64,000 nt of DNA from Thermoleophilia bacterium (GTDB lineage Bacteria; Actinomycetota; Thermoleophilia; RBG-16-64-13). The position numbers and the translations under genes are program-made. Location of the stretch: positions 4,417,845-4,481,844 of the forward strand of contig JAOSKU010000001.1 of the NCBI GenBank assembly GCA_027493445.1. The letters run 5' to 3'. The notes beneath the pieces were generated by a model. The model was given only the letters and a program-made list of their open reading frames with translations, was not told the origin of the DNA and did no database searches. Positions 1-8,670 of the stretch are shown in pieces; positions within the stretch are counted from its first letter, which is position 1, and each line of letters starts with the position of its first letter.

Positions 1-1
1 G

Positions 2-1561
2 CAGACCCTGGTCATCGCCTCGGGGCACCCCGTGGGGTTGTTCCCCACTCATCGGAACGCCCCGCGGGTCATCAGCACGAACGGGCTGATGGTAGGCGAG
101 TCCGACAACGCCCGCGACTTTCACCACGCCGCCCAGATGGGCGTGGCCAACTACGGGCAGATGACCGCCGGGGGCTGGATGTACATCGGGCCCCAGGGCA
201 TCGTCCACGGCACGTACATCACTCTCCTCAACGCCGGCCGCCTCTATCTGGGCATTCCCGACGACGGGAACCTTGCTGGACGCCTCTTCCTGAGCTCGGG
301 CCTGGGGGGCATGAGCGGGGCTCAGCCCAAGGCGGCCGACATCGCCGGGGCGGTCAGTATCACAGCCGAGGTCGACTGGTCACGTATTCGGACCCGGCTG
401 GATCAGGGTTGGGTCCAGCGAGCCTCGGCCGACCTGGCAGAGATCTTCCGCTGGGTGGAGGAGGGCCGAGCGCGGAAGCTCCCGCTATCCATCGCCTACC
501 ACGGCAACGTGGTTGACCTCTGGGAGTACGTGGTCAAGAACGACCTCCCCGTGGAGCTGGCGAGCGATCAGACCTCCTGCCACGCTGCCTACGAGGGTGG
601 CTACGTTCCCCAGGGGACGAGCTTCGAGGAATCGCGAGAGCTCCTGGCCAGCGATCCCGAGGAGTTCGCGCGCCGGGTCGACGCCTCGCTGCGGCGCCAG
701 ATCGAGCTTATCCGGACCATGGCCTCGCGGGGCACCCGCTTCTGGGACTACGGCAACGCCTTTCTGAAAGCCGTCTTCGAGGCGGGTGACACCGAAGTGG
801 CCGCCAACGGCGCTGACACGCGGGAGGGTTTTATCTTCCCATCCTACGTAGAACACATTATGGGGCCCCTGTGCTTCGACTTGGGCTACGGGCCCTTCCG
901 CTGGATCTGCACGAGCGGCAACCCCGAGGATCTCCGAAAGACCGACCGGGCGGCGATGGAATGCATCGACCCGGAGCGCCGGGGCCAGGACCGTGACAAC
1001 TACATCTGGATCCGCGACGCCGAGAAACACCGGCTGGTGGTGGGAAGCCAAGCCCGCATCCTCTACTCCGACGCCGAAGGGCGGGTGCGTATCGCCCTGC
1101 GGTTCAACGAGCTGGTACGGCGGGGTGAGGTCGGGCCGGTCACGATCGGCCGCGATCACCACGATGTCTCGGGCACCGACTCCCCCTACCGGGAGACGGC
1201 CAACATCTACGATGGCAGCCGGGTCATGTCCGACATGGCCCACCACTCCTGGGTGGGCGACGCCGTGCGCGGCATGACCCTGGTCGTGCTGTCGAACGGT
1301 GGGGGTGTCGGCGTGGGTAAGGCCGTCAACGGCGGCTTCGGCCTGGTGCTCGACGGTTCAGAGAGGGTCGATGCCATCATCCGCTCGGCCCTGGAGTGGG
1401 ACGTCATGGGCGGCCTTGCCCGGCGCAGCTGGGCCCGCAATGCCCCGGCCATGGAGACAGCGGCCGCCTGGAACCAGGCTAACGGGGAGCGCGGGCAGAT
1501 CACGCTGCCGTACCTGGTTGAGGACGGCCTGGTGGAAGCCCTGGTGGAGCAGGGACGATGA
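2..1561 (+). CDS. hutU: Urocanate hydratase (urocanase), 5' end outside the window
   Basis: Second enzyme of histidine breakdown: hydrates urocanate to 4-imidazolone-5-propionate using tightly bound NAD+. The frame is open from base 2, so the true start is upstream; about 520 codons are visible. The motif RDHHDVSGTDSPYRETANI (about residues 373-391 counted from the GTG at 32) and the following NGGGVGVG loop match the long eukaryote/Bacteroides-type urocanases of roughly 660-680 residues rather than the 550-residue Pseudomonas type, so perhaps 140-160 N-terminal residues are missing. The stop overlaps the next start by 4 bp (ATGA), which places it in one transcript with the ferredoxin and kor genes. 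Family assignment is firm; the subtype call rests on remembered motifs. Confidence 0.95.
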   Translation, partial: QTLVIASGHPVGLFPTHRNAPRVISTNGLMVGESDNARDFHHAAQMGVANYGQMTAGGWMYIGPQGIVHGTYITLLNAGRLYLGIPDDGNLAGRLFLSSGLGGMSGAQPKAADIAGAVSITAEVDWSRIRTRLDQGWVQRASADLAEIFRWVEEGRARKLPLSIAYHGNVVDLWEYVVKNDLPVELASDQTSCHAAYEGGYVPQGTSFEESRELLASDPEEFARRVDASLRRQIELIRTMASRGTRFWDYGNAFLKAVFEAGDTEVAANGADTREGFIFPSYVEHIMGPLCFDLGYGPFRWICTSGNPEDLRKTDRAAMECIDPERRGQDRDNYIWIRDAEKHRLVVGSQARILYSDAEGRVRIALRFNELVRRGEVGPVTIGRDHHDVSGTDSPYRETANIYDGSRVMSDMAHHSWVGDAVRGMTLVVLSNGGGVGVGKAVNGGFGLVLDGSERVDAIIRSALEWDVMGGLARRSWARNAPAMETAAAWNQANGERGQITLPYLVEDGLVEALVEQGR

Positions 1562-1827
1562 GCCTCGCCCCTCTCTTCGATCCCCACCGCTGCAAGCGGT
1601 GCGGCCTTTGCGCCCACCTCTGCCCGGCGGGCGCGCTGGAGCTTCCGTCGCGCTCGGCTCCTCGCCTCGCCCGCGCCCAGGCCTGCCGCGGCTGCCGCAC
1701 CTGCGAGCTCATCTGTCCCGACTTCGCCGTCTCCATGACCGAGGCGCCCGCCGGCGCCTCGGTCACCCCGCTGCGCTGGGATGCGCCGGCCTCATCGGTG
1801 CTATCCTCGGTCGGGGGTGAGACGTAA
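1558..1827 (+). CDS. korD: 2[4Fe-4S] ferredoxin, probable delta subunit of 2-oxoacid:ferredoxin oxidoreductase
   Basis: An 89-residue protein with two cluster motifs, CKRCGLCAHLCP near residues 13-24 and CRGCRTCELICP near 43-54, each CxxCxxCxxxCP. It is immediately followed by the alpha subunit gene with no spacer, and the D-A-B-G order is typical of 2-oxoglutarate:ferredoxin oxidoreductases. It should carry electrons from the thiamine-diphosphate site to soluble ferredoxin. The ATG overlaps the hutU stop by 4 bp. A free-standing ferredoxin is the alternative, but the context favours the Kor delta subunit. Unlike its three downstream partners it has no frameshift. Confidence 0.85.
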   Translation: MSLAPLFDPHRCKRCGLCAHLCPAGALELPSRSAPRLARAQACRGCRTCELICPDFAVSMTEAPAGASVTPLRWDAPASSVLSSVGGET

Positions 1828-3003
1828 ATGGAGCTCTGGCACACCCATCTCCTGCGGGAGAAGATCGACCAGGACAGCCTGCTCGTGCAGGGCAACCGGG
1901 CCTGCGCGCTGGGCGCTCTTGACGCCGGGGTGCGCTTCTTCGCCGGCTACCCCATCACCCCGTCTTCGGAGATCATGGAGACCCTGGCCCGGGAGCTGCC
2001 CCTGGTGGGCGGGGTCTTCCTGCAAATGGAAGACGAGATCGCTTCCATCTGCGCCTGCATCGGGGCCTCGCTCACCGGGGAAGTGGCCCTGACGGCCACC
2101 TCGGGCCCGGGCTTCTCTCTCATGCAAGAGGCTCTGGGCTACGCCGTCATCTCAGAAGCCCCCTGGTGGTGGTGAACGTCATGCGCATGGGTCCCTCCAC
2201 CGGCCGGCCCACCACCCCCTCCCAAGGGGACGTCATGCAGGCCAGGTGGGGCACCCACGGCGACCACCCGGCTATCGTCCTGGCGGCTTCCAACGTGGCC
2301 GACATGTACCGCTTAACCATGGCCGCCGTGCGCTTCGCCCAGCGCTTCCGCACCCCGGTCACCCTGCTCGCCGACGAGGTGGTGGGCCACATGCGGGAGA
2401 GCTTCAGCCCGGAGCTTGCCGGCCGCTACCGTCTGACCTCGGGGACTTCGACTTCACCGAGACCTATATTCATCCGGAGATGGTCAGAGAAGTGCACCCC
2501 CCCACCAGTTGGGGGCGCTCTGCCACCCCCACGTCACCGGCCTCATCCACGACGAGACCGGCTTTCCCACCAACGACCCCAAGAAAAGCGAACAGTTCCT
2601 CTACGAGCTGCACGACAAGGTGGTGCACCACCGAGACGAGCTCTGCCTCTACGACATAAAGAACGAGGGCCGGGGCCGGGTCTGCATCCTGGCCTACGGC
2701 TCCTGCGCGAGAAGCGCCCGGGCGGCTCTGCGTCTGGCGGAGCAGGAGGGCCTGCCGGTGGAGGTGCTCCACCTCTACACCCTTTTCCCCCTGCCGGTGG
2801 AGATCGTGCAAAAGGTGGCCCGCCGGGTGGAGTTCATGCTCATCCCCGAGCTCAACTTGGGCCAGTACGCCCGGGAGGTGCGCAAGATGGCCGAGAACTG
2901 GACCACGGTGGTGAGCATGGGCAAGGTGGACGGCACCTTGATCGCCCCCCAGGAGATCCTCGAGCGGGTGGAAGAGCTCGTGGGCAAGTACGAGAGCATC
3001 TGA
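1828..3003 (+). pseudogene. korA: 2-oxoacid:ferredoxin oxidoreductase alpha subunit, three apparent frameshifts
   Basis: Subunit alpha of the CoA-dependent 2-oxoacid (probably 2-oxoglutarate) oxidoreductase. The pieces read in order through frames 1, 3, 2 and 1. The N-terminal part has FFAGYPITPSSEIME and EDEIASI, typical of KorA; the middle starts at LVVVNVMRMGPSTGRP; the C-terminal part has HPHVTGLIHDE and the transketolase C-terminal-like segment. Each shift equals loss of one base: in the C run 2159-2163, in the G run 2441-2444, and between 2497 and 2515 (a run of seven C or of five G). Restoring one base at each gives one continuous protein of about 390 residues. Start ATG 1828 follows directly on the korD stop. 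Sequencing error and genuine decay cannot be separated here. Confidence 0.85.
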
Positions 3004-3035
3004 TCCCCAAGTGAAGACGAGCTAAGGGAGCCCCC

Positions 3036-3858
3036 ATGCCTTCGGCGGTGGACCAGTATCTGCACACCGAGCGCCTCCCCCACATCTGGTGTCCGGGCTG
3101 CGGGGTGGGCACGGTGACGGGCGCCTTTCTGCGAGCTGCTCTCGAGCTTGATCTGCACAAGGACCGGACGGTGGTGGTGGGGGCATCGGTTGCTCGAGCC
3201 GGGCGGTGGGCTACCTCGACTTCGGCACGGTGCACTCCATCCACGGCCGGGCGCTCGCCTTTGCCACCGGCATCAAGATGGCCCACCCGGAGTTCACGGT
3301 CATCGTCCTAACCGGAGACGGCGACGGGGCGGCCATCGGCGGCAACCACCTGATTCACGCCGCCCGCCGCAACATCGATCTCACCTGCATCCTCTTTGAC
3401 AACCAGATCTACGGCATGACCGGGGGCCAGCTCTCCCCCAGACAGGGGAGGGGGGTTTCGGCACCACCGCCCCCTACGGCCACACCGAGCCGGCCTTCGA
3501 TCTTTGCGAGCTTGCCCGGGCGGCCGGGGCCACTTTCGTGGCCCGGGGCACCGCCTACGGGGTGCGGGAGCTCTCCCGCATGATCCGCGACGGCATCACC
3601 CACCGGGGTTTCTCCTTCATCGAGGCGGTCACCCAGTGCCCCACCGAATTCGGCAAGCGAAACCCCCCCAAGGGGGCGGTGGCCATGCTCGAGGATATGA
3701 AAGCCCGCGCCATCGGCGTCAAGAAGGCCCGGGGCATGACCCCCGAGGAGCTCCAGGGCCGGATCGTCACCGGCCTGCTCTACCAGGACCAGGCCAAACC
3801 GGAGTTCACCCAGAACTACGCCCATCTGCTCCAAAGGATCGGAGCCGGCGATGAGTGA
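3036..3858 (+). pseudogene. korB: 2-oxoacid:ferredoxin oxidoreductase beta subunit (ThDP-binding), two apparent frameshifts
   Basis: The beta subunit binds thiamine diphosphate. The first frame has HIWCPGCGVG, the second GYLDFGTVHSIHGRALAFA, GDGDGAAIGGNH (the ThDP-binding GDGD...N signature) and FDNQIYGMTGGQ, and the third ends the protein with RGTAYGVRELSRM onward. Frame changes 3 to 2 and 2 to 1 each correspond to one lost base, in the G run 3179-3183 and near the C run 3435-3439. With both restored the product is about 275 residues, the normal KorB size. Start ATG 3036 has an AAGGGAG ribosome site. The 3' end overlaps korG by 8 bp, so the genes were translationally coupled. Confidence 0.85.
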
Positions 3859-4460
3859 GACCGATGAGATGACGCCCCCCCTCCCGCAAAGCAAGAGCCC
3901 CGAGCTTCTCTCCGAGCGGGAGTTCCTGGAGGTGCGCTTCGGAGGCAGCGGGGGCCAAGGGGTCATCCTCATGGGGGTCATCCTGGCCGTGGCCGCCACC
4001 CGGGACCACCGCCAGGTGGTGCAGACCCAGTCCTACGGTCCCGAGGCCCGGGGGGGCTACTCAAGAAGCGACGTCATCATCGCCCGAAGCCCGGTGGACT
4101 ACCCCCAGCTCATCGGACTCGACCTCTTGGTGGCCCTCTCCGACGAGGCCGCCCACCGCTACGGCGGTCTTCTGCGCCCGGGGGAGTCTTCATCTTCGAC
4201 TCCGAGATGGTGCCCGATCCCCCGCCCTTAAGCGGGCGAGCTTCGGCATCCCCTTCACCAAGCTGGCTCTGGAAGAGACGGGCCGGGCCCAGACGGCCAA
4301 CATCCTCACCCTGGGGGCGGTGGCCGGCCTCACCGGGGTGGTGAGCCAGGCATCCCTCGAGAAGGCCGTGCTCTCCATGGTCCCTCCGGGCACGGAAGAA
4401 GTGAACCTGAAGGCCTTGGGCTGTGGGCTGGGGTTGGCGGCGGAGGAATGGCGGCGTTAG
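3851..4460 (+). pseudogene. korG: 2-oxoacid:ferredoxin oxidoreductase gamma subunit, two apparent frameshifts
   Basis: The gamma subunit has the family's glycine-rich opening, VRFGGSGGQGVILMG near residues 28-42, and QSYGPEARGG near 58-67. The frame breaks in the G run 4180-4184 and again in the C run 4219-4223, one base missing each time. Restored, it continues through FGIPFTKLALEETGRAQ and ANILTLGAVAGLTG to a TAG at 4458-4460, about 203 residues, normal for KorG. With korA and korB this makes seven deletions of the same sign in about 2.1 kb, although sense coding is conserved on both sides of every break. Confidence 0.8.
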
Positions 4461-4928
4461 GGGCGGCCCCCCGGAAGGGTTCTTTTCTTCCGTCATGCGT
4501 GTGCGCCCAGCTTCCTTGGAGTTGGGTCCCGTATTCTGGATTAGCTGTCGCCCTCAGGGCCGCCTGCCGTGCGGCTGTAGGGCCGAGATCTCCAGGGAGG
4601 ACGGAAAAACGTCTTTGTTGTGAGACAATGGTTCCACGTCCGTTGACTCGGATCGAGGCCGTCAGTCACACTGCAGCGAGCGGGTCCGACTACCCTGAAC
4701 GAAAGGTCCGCAGATTCGAGATGCTCGAGATGTCGAAAAAGGGATCCCGCCTGACGCCGGCGCCCTTCGCTCGCAGGATGCGCTGGGACCCCATGTGCGC
4801 CTGCTGGACCAGTGAGCCCCTGACTGCCACGTAGCGCGGGGCATGACCGCTACGCCCCCGGGGCCACCCCTGAACGGACCCGGCGGGATGACGTCCGACG
4901 AGACCATCCGTCACCCAAAGGAGCGCTC
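4461..4928 (+). other. 468-bp intergenic region between korG and the corrinoid gene
   Basis: No convincing gene on either strand; the open frames here lack family motifs. A perfect 7-bp inverted repeat (CGTAGCG / CGCTACG) lies at 4830-4854, about 75 bp before the corrinoid gene, and could form a small leader hairpin. I looked for a cobalamin riboswitch B12 box and did not find one. A TTGACT at 4643 has no good -10 partner. The kor genes and the corrinoid block may therefore be separate transcripts. Confidence 0.5.
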
Positions 4929-5570
4929 ATGTCCCTTTTCGAGGACCTCAAGCTGAACGTCGAGCAAGGTAAGAAGGAGGCCGTCCTGGCCCTGGTCGCC
5001 CAGGCCCTGGACCAGGGCCACTCGGCCCAGCAGATCCTGCAGCAAGGCCTCATCGCCGCCATGGACATCGTGGGGGCTAAGATGGAGCAAGAGGAGATGT
5101 TCATCCCCGAGGTCCTGCGGGCGGCCAAGACCATGGAGGCCGGCCTCGAGATCCTGAAGCCCCTCCTGGGCGTAGGGGACATGCAGGTCTCCGGCAAGGT
5201 CGTCATGGGCACGGTCAAGGGCGATCTGCACGACATCGGCAAGAACCTGGTGGCCATGCTGCTCTCCTCGGCCGGCTTCGAGGTGATCGATCTGGGTATC
5301 AACGTGGCCCCGGCCGTCTTCGCCCAGAAGGCCGAAGCAACCGGAGCCGACTTCCTGGGCATGAGCGCCCTGCTCACCACCACCATGCCCATGATGGCCG
5401 CCACCATCGAGGAACTCGAGAAGGCCGGTCTGCGCGGACGGGTGCGGGTCTTGATCGGGGGCGCCCCGGTCACCCAAGCCTACGCCGACCAGATCGGGGC
5501 CGACGGCTACGCCTCCGACGCCGGGGCCGCCATCAAGGTGGCCAAGGAGCTCGGGGCGGTGAAGGCCTAG
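4929..5570 (+). CDS. Corrinoid (B12-binding) methyl-carrier protein, MtbC/MttC/MtgC type
   Basis: A 213-residue methyl-carrier protein: it accepts a methyl group from an MttB-type methyltransferase on its cobalt and passes it to a second methyltransferase. Residues 1-85 form the helical cap domain; the B12-binding Rossmann domain follows with G-D99-L-H101-D-I-G104, in which His101 is the lower cobalt ligand. Later SALLTTTMPMM and VLIGGAPVT are the other B12-loop signatures. ATG with an AAGGAG ribosome site. An MttB homologue follows 89 bp downstream, so this is probably its partner. A second corrinoid protein of the same family lies at 17191-17859. Confidence 0.93.
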   Translation: MSLFEDLKLNVEQGKKEAVLALVAQALDQGHSAQQILQQGLIAAMDIVGAKMEQEEMFIPEVLRAAKTMEAGLEILKPLLGVGDMQVSGKVVMGTVKGDLHDIGKNLVAMLLSSAGFEVIDLGINVAPAVFAQKAEATGADFLGMSALLTTTMPMMAATIEELEKAGLRGRVRVLIGGAPVTQAYADQIGADGYASDAGAAIKVAKELGAVKA

Positions 5571-5659
5571 ACCGCCGCAGCCGCCGCGCGGGTGGCTCAG
5601 AAGAGCTGGGACATCGCCGCTAGGCCGCCCACACGCGAACATCGACAGGAGCACACACC

Positions 5660-7111
5660 GTGACGCAACTCCGTAACGCCTCCCAGGTAGGCCGCCTCGG
5701 CTTCCTTTCCGAGCAGAACAAGCGCGACATCTACCTCGCCGCCCTCGAGGTGCTCGCTAACGTGGGCATGCGGGTCTACCACGAAGAGGCCAAGACCCTG
5801 CTCTTGGAAGCAGGCTGCACCCTCACCCCGCAGGACCGGGTGCTCATGCCCCGCCACCTGGTGGAACAAGCCCGTCTCTGCGTGCCGAGCGTGGTCAACC
5901 TCTACGACCGCGACGGCACCCTCGCCCTGGAACTCGGGGGCTACAACAGCTACTTCGGCCCGGGCTCGGACCTCATGAGCACCTACGACCTAGAAACCGG
6001 CGCGCACCGCCCGAGCACCCTCAAGGACGTAGCTAGAGCGGCGAGACTCTGCGACGCTCTACCCCACCTGGACTTCATCATGAGCTCGGCCCACCCCACC
6101 GACCAAGACCCCCACCTCTCCTATCTGCTCTCCTTCGCCGAGATGATGCAAAACACCCGCAAGCCGCTGGTCATGACGGCCGAGAACGAGCGGGATCTCT
6201 CGGTCATGATCCAGATCGCAAGGGAGCTTCGCGGGGGAGCCGAGGCTCTGCGCCAGAAACCCTACTTGGTGGTCTACAACGAGCCCATAAGCCCGCTCGA
6301 GCACCCCGAGGAGAGCCTCTCCAAGCTGCTGCTCTGCGCGGATACCGGGGTGCCCTCCATCTACTCGCCCGCTCCCTTGGCCGGAGCCACCGCCCCCATC
6401 ACCGTGGCCGGTCACACCACCCAAGGAGTGGCCGAGAGCCTCTTTGGCCTGGTGGTCCACCAGCTCAGGAAGCCGGGGGCGCCCTTCCTGTTCGGCATCG
6501 GCCCGGCGGTGCTCGACCTGGTGACGGCCCAATCCAGCTACAACGCGGTCGAGTACCTCATGACCTACATGTGCGCGGTCGAGATGGCCAAGTGGCTCGA
6601 CATCCCCAACTGGGGCTATGCCGGCACCTCGGACTCCCAGCTTCTCGACGCGCAGGCGGGCATGGAGGCCACCCAGATCACTTTCCTCGCCATGCAGGCG
6701 GGCTCGAACCTCTCCCACGACGTGGGCTACCTCGACTTCGGTCTTACCGGCTCCCTGGAAGAGATCGTCCTGGTGGACGAGTTCATCTCCATGAACCGCC
6801 GCCTGCTCGCCGGCATCGAGGTCAACCGCGACACTCTAGCCCTGGAGGCCATCGCCGAGGCCGGCCCCGGGGGCCAATACATGACGAGCGAGCACACCTA
6901 CCGCTACATGCGCGCCGTGCAGTGGCGGCCCACCATCCTCAATCGCCACGGCCGGGAGAGGTGGCTGGCCGACGGGGGCCTCGACCTGGCCGCCCGGGCC
7001 CGCCAGAAGGCCCTCGACCTCCTGGCCACCCACCAGGTGCCCGCCCTGCCGGCCGACCTTGCCGTAAAGACTGACGAGCTGATCGGGGCCTTCGCGGCGG
7101 CCGGCGCCTAG
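5660..7111 (+). CDS. MttB-family (non-pyrrolysine) methylamine/betaine:corrinoid methyltransferase, copy 1
   Basis: A 483-residue member of the trimethylamine methyltransferase superfamily. These enzymes move a methyl group from a quaternary or tertiary amine to Co(I)-corrinoid. The frame is read through without an in-frame TAG, so it belongs to the non-pyrrolysine branch that includes glycine betaine methyltransferase MtgB. Signatures include FGPGSDLMSTYDLETG, the conserved DAQAGMEA stretch, and the C-terminal VDEFISMNRRLL. GTG start with AGGAG upstream. It lies between a corrinoid gene and hutH, 8 bp before hutH. It is clearly more distant from copies 2 and 3 than those are from each other. 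The substrate is not deducible from sequence alone. Confidence 0.9.
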   Translation: MTQLRNASQVGRLGFLSEQNKRDIYLAALEVLANVGMRVYHEEAKTLLLEAGCTLTPQDRVLMPRHLVEQARLCVPSVVNLYDRDGTLALELGGYNSYFGPGSDLMSTYDLETGAHRPSTLKDVARAARLCDALPHLDFIMSSAHPTDQDPHLSYLLSFAEMMQNTRKPLVMTAENERDLSVMIQIARELRGGAEALRQKPYLVVYNEPISPLEHPEESLSKLLLCADTGVPSIYSPAPLAGATAPITVAGHTTQGVAESLFGLVVHQLRKPGAPFLFGIGPAVLDLVTAQSSYNAVEYLMTYMCAVEMAKWLDIPNWGYAGTSDSQLLDAQAGMEATQITFLAMQAGSNLSHDVGYLDFGLTGSLEEIVLVDEFISMNRRLLAGIEVNRDTLALEAIAEAGPGGQYMTSEHTYRYMRAVQWRPTILNRHGRERWLADGGLDLAARARQKALDLLATHQVPALPADLAVKTDELIGAFAAAGA

Positions 7112-7119
7112 GTGGTTCT

Positions 7120-8667
7120 GTGAACGCCGTTGTCATCAACGGAGACAGCCTCACCCTCGAGGAGGCCCGCACCGTCGCCCGCGGGGGTGCCCGGGTGGAG
7201 ATTTCCCCTCAGGTACGACCCAAGATCGACGCGGCCCGCGCCTACGTGAACCAGATAATCGCCGAGGAGCGGGTGGTCTACGGCATCACTACCGGATTCG
7301 GCAAGTTCAGCGACGTGACTATAGCCGGCTCCGACGTACTCGAGCTCCAGCGCAATCTGGTTCTGAGCCATTGCTGCGGAGTGGGGGAGCCGCTCGACTC
7401 CGAGAAGACTCGGGCGATGATGCTGCTGCGCGCGAACGTACTGGCCAAGGGCTACTCGGGCGCGCGTTTCACCGTGCTCGAGACGCTGGTGGAGATGCTG
7501 AACCGCGGCCTGCTGCCCGTGATCCCCAGCCGCGGTTCGGTAGGAGCGTCGGGTGACCTTGCCCCCCTGGCTCACCTGGCGGCCGTCCTGATCGGGGAGG
7601 GGGAGGCGGTCTACGGTGGCCGCCGCCTCCCCGGTCGGGAGGCTTTGCAGGCCGCGGGGATCGAGCCGCTGGTGCTCCAGGCCAAGGAGGGACTCGCCCT
7701 CATCAACGGTACCCAGTTCATGACGGGCATCGGTCTGCTGGCCCTGTTCAAGGCCGAGACCATCGCCAAGTGCGCCGACGTGTCGTGCGCCATGACCCTG
7801 GAAGCGCTCCGCGGGACCGATGCGGCGTATCTGCCTTTGACCCATGCGGTACGGCCGCACGCGGGGCAACTGGCTACCGCGCGGAACCTCATGCGCCTGC
7901 TCGCGGGGAGTGAGATCCTACCGGCCCATAGAGATCCGGCCAGCGACAAGAAGGTGCAGGACGCGTACTCGCTGCGCTGTGCGCCTCAGGTCCACGGCGC
8001 GGGCAAGGACGCTCTGGCCTTCGTGCGCCGGGTACTCGAGGTGGAGGTGAACGCCGCCACCGACAACCCCTTGGTCTTCCCCAATGAGGACCGGGTGATC
8101 TCGGGTGGCAATTTCCACGGGCAGCCGGTATCGCAGGCCATGGACTTGTTGAGCATCGCCTTGACCCACACGGCCGGGATCTGCGAGCGGCGGGTGGAGT
8201 ACATGCTCGATCCGGCCACCTCCGACCACCTGCCCGCTTTTCTGACCCGCAGGGGCGGTCTGCACTCCGGGCTCATGATCGCCCAGGTGACGGCGGCCGC
8301 GCTGGTCAGTGAGAACAAGACCTTGGCTCATCCGGCCTCGGTCGATTCCATACCCACCTCGGCCAACAAGGAAGACTACGTCAGCATGGGGGCCTACGCC
8401 GCCCGAAAGGCCGACGACGTCTGCGCCAACTCTCTGGTGGTCCTGGCGGTGGAGCTGCTCTGCGGGGCCCAGGCCCTCGAGTTCGGCCGGGGGCTCAAGC
8501 CCGGAGCCGGGGTGGAGGCGGCCTATCAGGTGATTCGGCAGCACGTGCCGCCCTTGGAGCAAGACCGGCCGCAGACACCCGACATCGAGACCATCGCCCG
8601 CCTGGTGCTTGAAGGCGACATCCTCCGGGCAGTCGAGGACGCGGTAGGCGTTCTGGAGCTTGCCTGA
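7120..8667 (+). CDS. hutH: Histidine ammonia-lyase
   Basis: Converts L-histidine to trans-urocanate plus ammonia. The 515-residue protein has the A143-S144-G145 triad that cyclises to the MIO electrophile, in the stretch SRGSVGASGDLAPL. Tyr54 in VYGITTGFG is the catalytic Tyr loop. His84 (SHCCGVG) and Glu445 (AVELL) occupy the positions that mark histidine rather than tyrosine or phenylalanine specificity in this family, and Tyr283/Arg286 match the active-site QDAYSLR motif. GTG start. It lies between MttB copies 1 and 2, with 8 and 3 bp spacers, so demethylation and deamination genes share an operon. Because the specificity residues are intact, free histidine is the likely substrate. Confidence 0.96.
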   Translation: MNAVVINGDSLTLEEARTVARGGARVEISPQVRPKIDAARAYVNQIIAEERVVYGITTGFGKFSDVTIAGSDVLELQRNLVLSHCCGVGEPLDSEKTRAMMLLRANVLAKGYSGARFTVLETLVEMLNRGLLPVIPSRGSVGASGDLAPLAHLAAVLIGEGEAVYGGRRLPGREALQAAGIEPLVLQAKEGLALINGTQFMTGIGLLALFKAETIAKCADVSCAMTLEALRGTDAAYLPLTHAVRPHAGQLATARNLMRLLAGSEILPAHRDPASDKKVQDAYSLRCAPQVHGAGKDALAFVRRVLEVEVNAATDNPLVFPNEDRVISGGNFHGQPVSQAMDLLSIALTHTAGICERRVEYMLDPATSDHLPAFLTRRGGLHSGLMIAQVTAAALVSENKTLAHPASVDSIPTSANKEDYVSMGAYAARKADDVCANSLVVLAVELLCGAQALEFGRGLKPGAGVEAAYQVIRQHVPPLEQDRPQTPDIETIARLVLEGDILRAVEDAVGVLELA

Positions 8668-8670
8668 GCC

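Noticed and set aside
4643..4671. TTGACT with possible -10 upstream of the first corrinoid gene
   Set aside because: No hexamer with more than weak TATAAT similarity lies at 16-19 bp.
4461..4928. Possible cobalamin riboswitch ahead of the corrinoid gene
   Set aside because: I could not find a B12 box or the usual conserved core; only a 7-bp hairpin is present.
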